Source: Stieleria marina
Lineage (GTDB): Bacteria > Planctomycetota > Planctomycetia > Pirellulales > Pirellulaceae
Direction of reading: 5' to 3'
Assembly: GCA_007741555.1 (NCBI GenBank)
Contig: CP036526.1
Coordinates: forward strand, 6,747,719-6,811,718
DNA length: 64,000 bases
Of the stretch, positions 63,214 through 64,000 are shown in pieces. The notes under the pieces are model-generated. The model saw only the letters and a list, made by a program, of their open reading frames with translations. It did not search any database and was not told the origin of the DNA. Made by a program: the position numbers and the translations under genes. Numbering within the stretch: the stretch's first letter is position 1; each line of letters begins with the position of its first letter.

Positions 63214-63684
63214 ATGCGATGCCCTTATTGCCATGTCGACAACGATCGTGTCCTAGACACGCGTGCCGCAGATGAAGGCTACATGGTTCGTCGCAAACGG
63301 GTGTGCAGTAATTGCAACCGGAAATTTGCAACGCTGGAGAAGATCGAACAACTTCTGCTCCGAGTTGTTAAACGCGACGATACTCGCGAACCACTGGATC
63401 GGGAAAAAATCCGACGAGGTATCGAACGGGCTTGTTCAAAACGCAATATCCAGAGCGCCGTCGTTGAACGTGTAGTGCAAGACATCGAAGCTGATGTCTA
63501 CCGAGAATTTGACTCCGAAGTGCCCGCCAGCGAAGTCGGGCGCATCGTGATGAAGCATTTGGCCCGCCTGGACCAAGTGGCTTACATTCGGTTCGCTAGC
63601 GTTTATCACGAGTTCCATGACGCCCAAGACTTCATTCAGGCCATCTCGGCGATCGTTAAGCCGGTAAAAGTCGAATCTTGCTAG
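63214..63684 (+). CDS. nrdR: Transcriptional repressor NrdR
   Basis: NrdR (156 residues) represses ribonucleotide reductase genes in response to ATP/dATP binding. The start at 63214 gives the canonical MRCPYCHVDNDRVLDTRAAD; upstream codons to 63121 are not conserved-looking. The zinc ribbon has CPYC (3-6) and CSNC (31-34), with KFATLEKIE after it. The ATP-cone reads VVKRDDTREPLDREKIRRGI, ERACSKRNIQSAVVERVVQD, VPASEVGRIVMKHLARLDQV and AYIRFASVYHEFHDAQDF, all standard. The length fits the family. No nrd gene or NrdR-box was recognised in the window. Confidence 0.96.
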   Translation: MRCPYCHVDNDRVLDTRAADEGYMVRRKRVCSNCNRKFATLEKIEQLLLRVVKRDDTREPLDREKIRRGIERACSKRNIQSAVVERVVQDIEADVYREFDSEVPASEVGRIVMKHLARLDQVAYIRFASVYHEFHDAQDFIQAISAIVKPVKVESC

Positions 63685-63715
63685 GCTGCCGCTAAGTCCC
63701 CGCTACGGTCATCTC

Positions 63716-63734
63716 AACTCCTGCGGGAGTTTCA
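63716..63734 (+). terminator. Weak hairpin after nrdR
   Basis: AACTCC (63716-63721), a TGCG loop and GGAGTT (63726-63731) form a compact tetraloop hairpin 32 bases after the nrdR stop. Only three T residues follow, so termination would be inefficient. Confidence 0.35.
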
Positions 63735-63890
63735 CGCGAGGAACTCTGGATTCTGGGATTGATCCGCAGGCCAGAGAATCGTTATCAGGCAAGTTTCCTT
63801 TCGGTTCGCAAACCATTTTGGTTTTGAACATTTTAAAAAAAACACGCGCCGAACCGGGCCCTTACCACCCTTCGCAAGAGAACGACAAAG

Positions 63891-64000
63891 ATGACCCGCA
63901 TTTCTTTTCGCTTGATCGCAGTGACGACCATTGTCTGCCTGTCATTTTCGACCAGTTCGGCTCAAACGGGCCGCCAACGCGGCGCAACGCTCGGCGGATT
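63891..64000 (+). CDS. Secreted small protein, glycine-zipper-like, cut by the right edge
   Basis: The first 36 codons are visible. They encode a signal peptide (MTRISFRLIAVTTIVCLSFS then TSSAQ) and the beginning of a mature part GRQRGATLGG. Planctomycete secreted proteins with this start often continue into a glycine-zipper segment. The rest lies outside the window, so the family is a guess. It is 206 bases after nrdR and probably has its own promoter. Confidence 0.6.
   Translation, partial: MTRISFRLIAVTTIVCLSFSTSSAQTGRQRGATLGG

Overview
The window looks like chromosomal DNA of a planctomycete, most likely of the Pirellulaceae (Rhodopirellula-like). The reasons are repeated sulfatase genes, a BBP7-type outer-membrane barrel, a 4,832-codon DUF4347/DUF11 exoprotein with a planctomycete EDRVLFDA-type N-terminus, a Flp-like pseudopilin of planctomycete style, a DUF2760/Hsp70/Hsp70 cluster, and a small glycine-zipper-type secreted protein at the right edge. 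No rRNA, tRNA or CRISPR array was recognised.

Left arm (about 0.6-17.1 kb, + strand): a PEP-CTERM protein, a wrecked sulfatase pseudogene, then a catabolic cluster of a GH95-type hydrolase, sulfatase, GH29 alpha-L-fucosidase, sulfatase, a very large beta-helix/PDZ/GH43-like fusion, and two more sulfatases. All have exported N-termini and every intact sulfatase keeps its formylglycine cysteine. Together they look like a system for desulfating and hydrolysing a sulfated, probably fucose-rich polysaccharide.

Accessory zone (about 17.1-24.8 kb): a mosaic of fragments and mobile DNA. It holds a degenerate transposase end with a DnaA-like helix-turn-helix, a VF530-family gene, a 16-bp tandem array, REP-like hairpins, a LuxR-type regulator, an ISAs1 transposase tail cut by a REP-like element, a pseudopilin-lectin fusion, a complete RAYT transposase between perfect 24-bp inverted repeats, an AbiE toxin-antitoxin pair whose toxin has one in-frame TAA, and an integrase-like remnant.

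Middle (24.8-30.2 kb, + strand): DUF2760 and two divergent Hsp70-family ATPases, the second with a DUF3731-like tail.

Secretion/adhesin block (30.3-54.2 kb, - strand): a colinear run of a SecA-like ATPase cut short after the helicase core, an HlyD-type adaptor, a GAF-HlyD fusion, a PqqD-like/M50 protease/HlyD fusion, a TolC-type outer-membrane channel, and the giant repeat protein. I read this as a dedicated export route for the giant surface protein; it is the most interesting candidate system here.

Right arm (54.4-64 kb): ordinary genes: a ketoacyl-synthase homologue lacking the catalytic cysteine, a YghO-like acyltransferase-fold protein, a SpoU RNA methyltransferase, a pilus-N/BON protein, a BBP7 barrel, a GYF/zinc-ribbon protein, a bacterial PH-domain membrane protein, NrdR, and the start of a secreted small protein.
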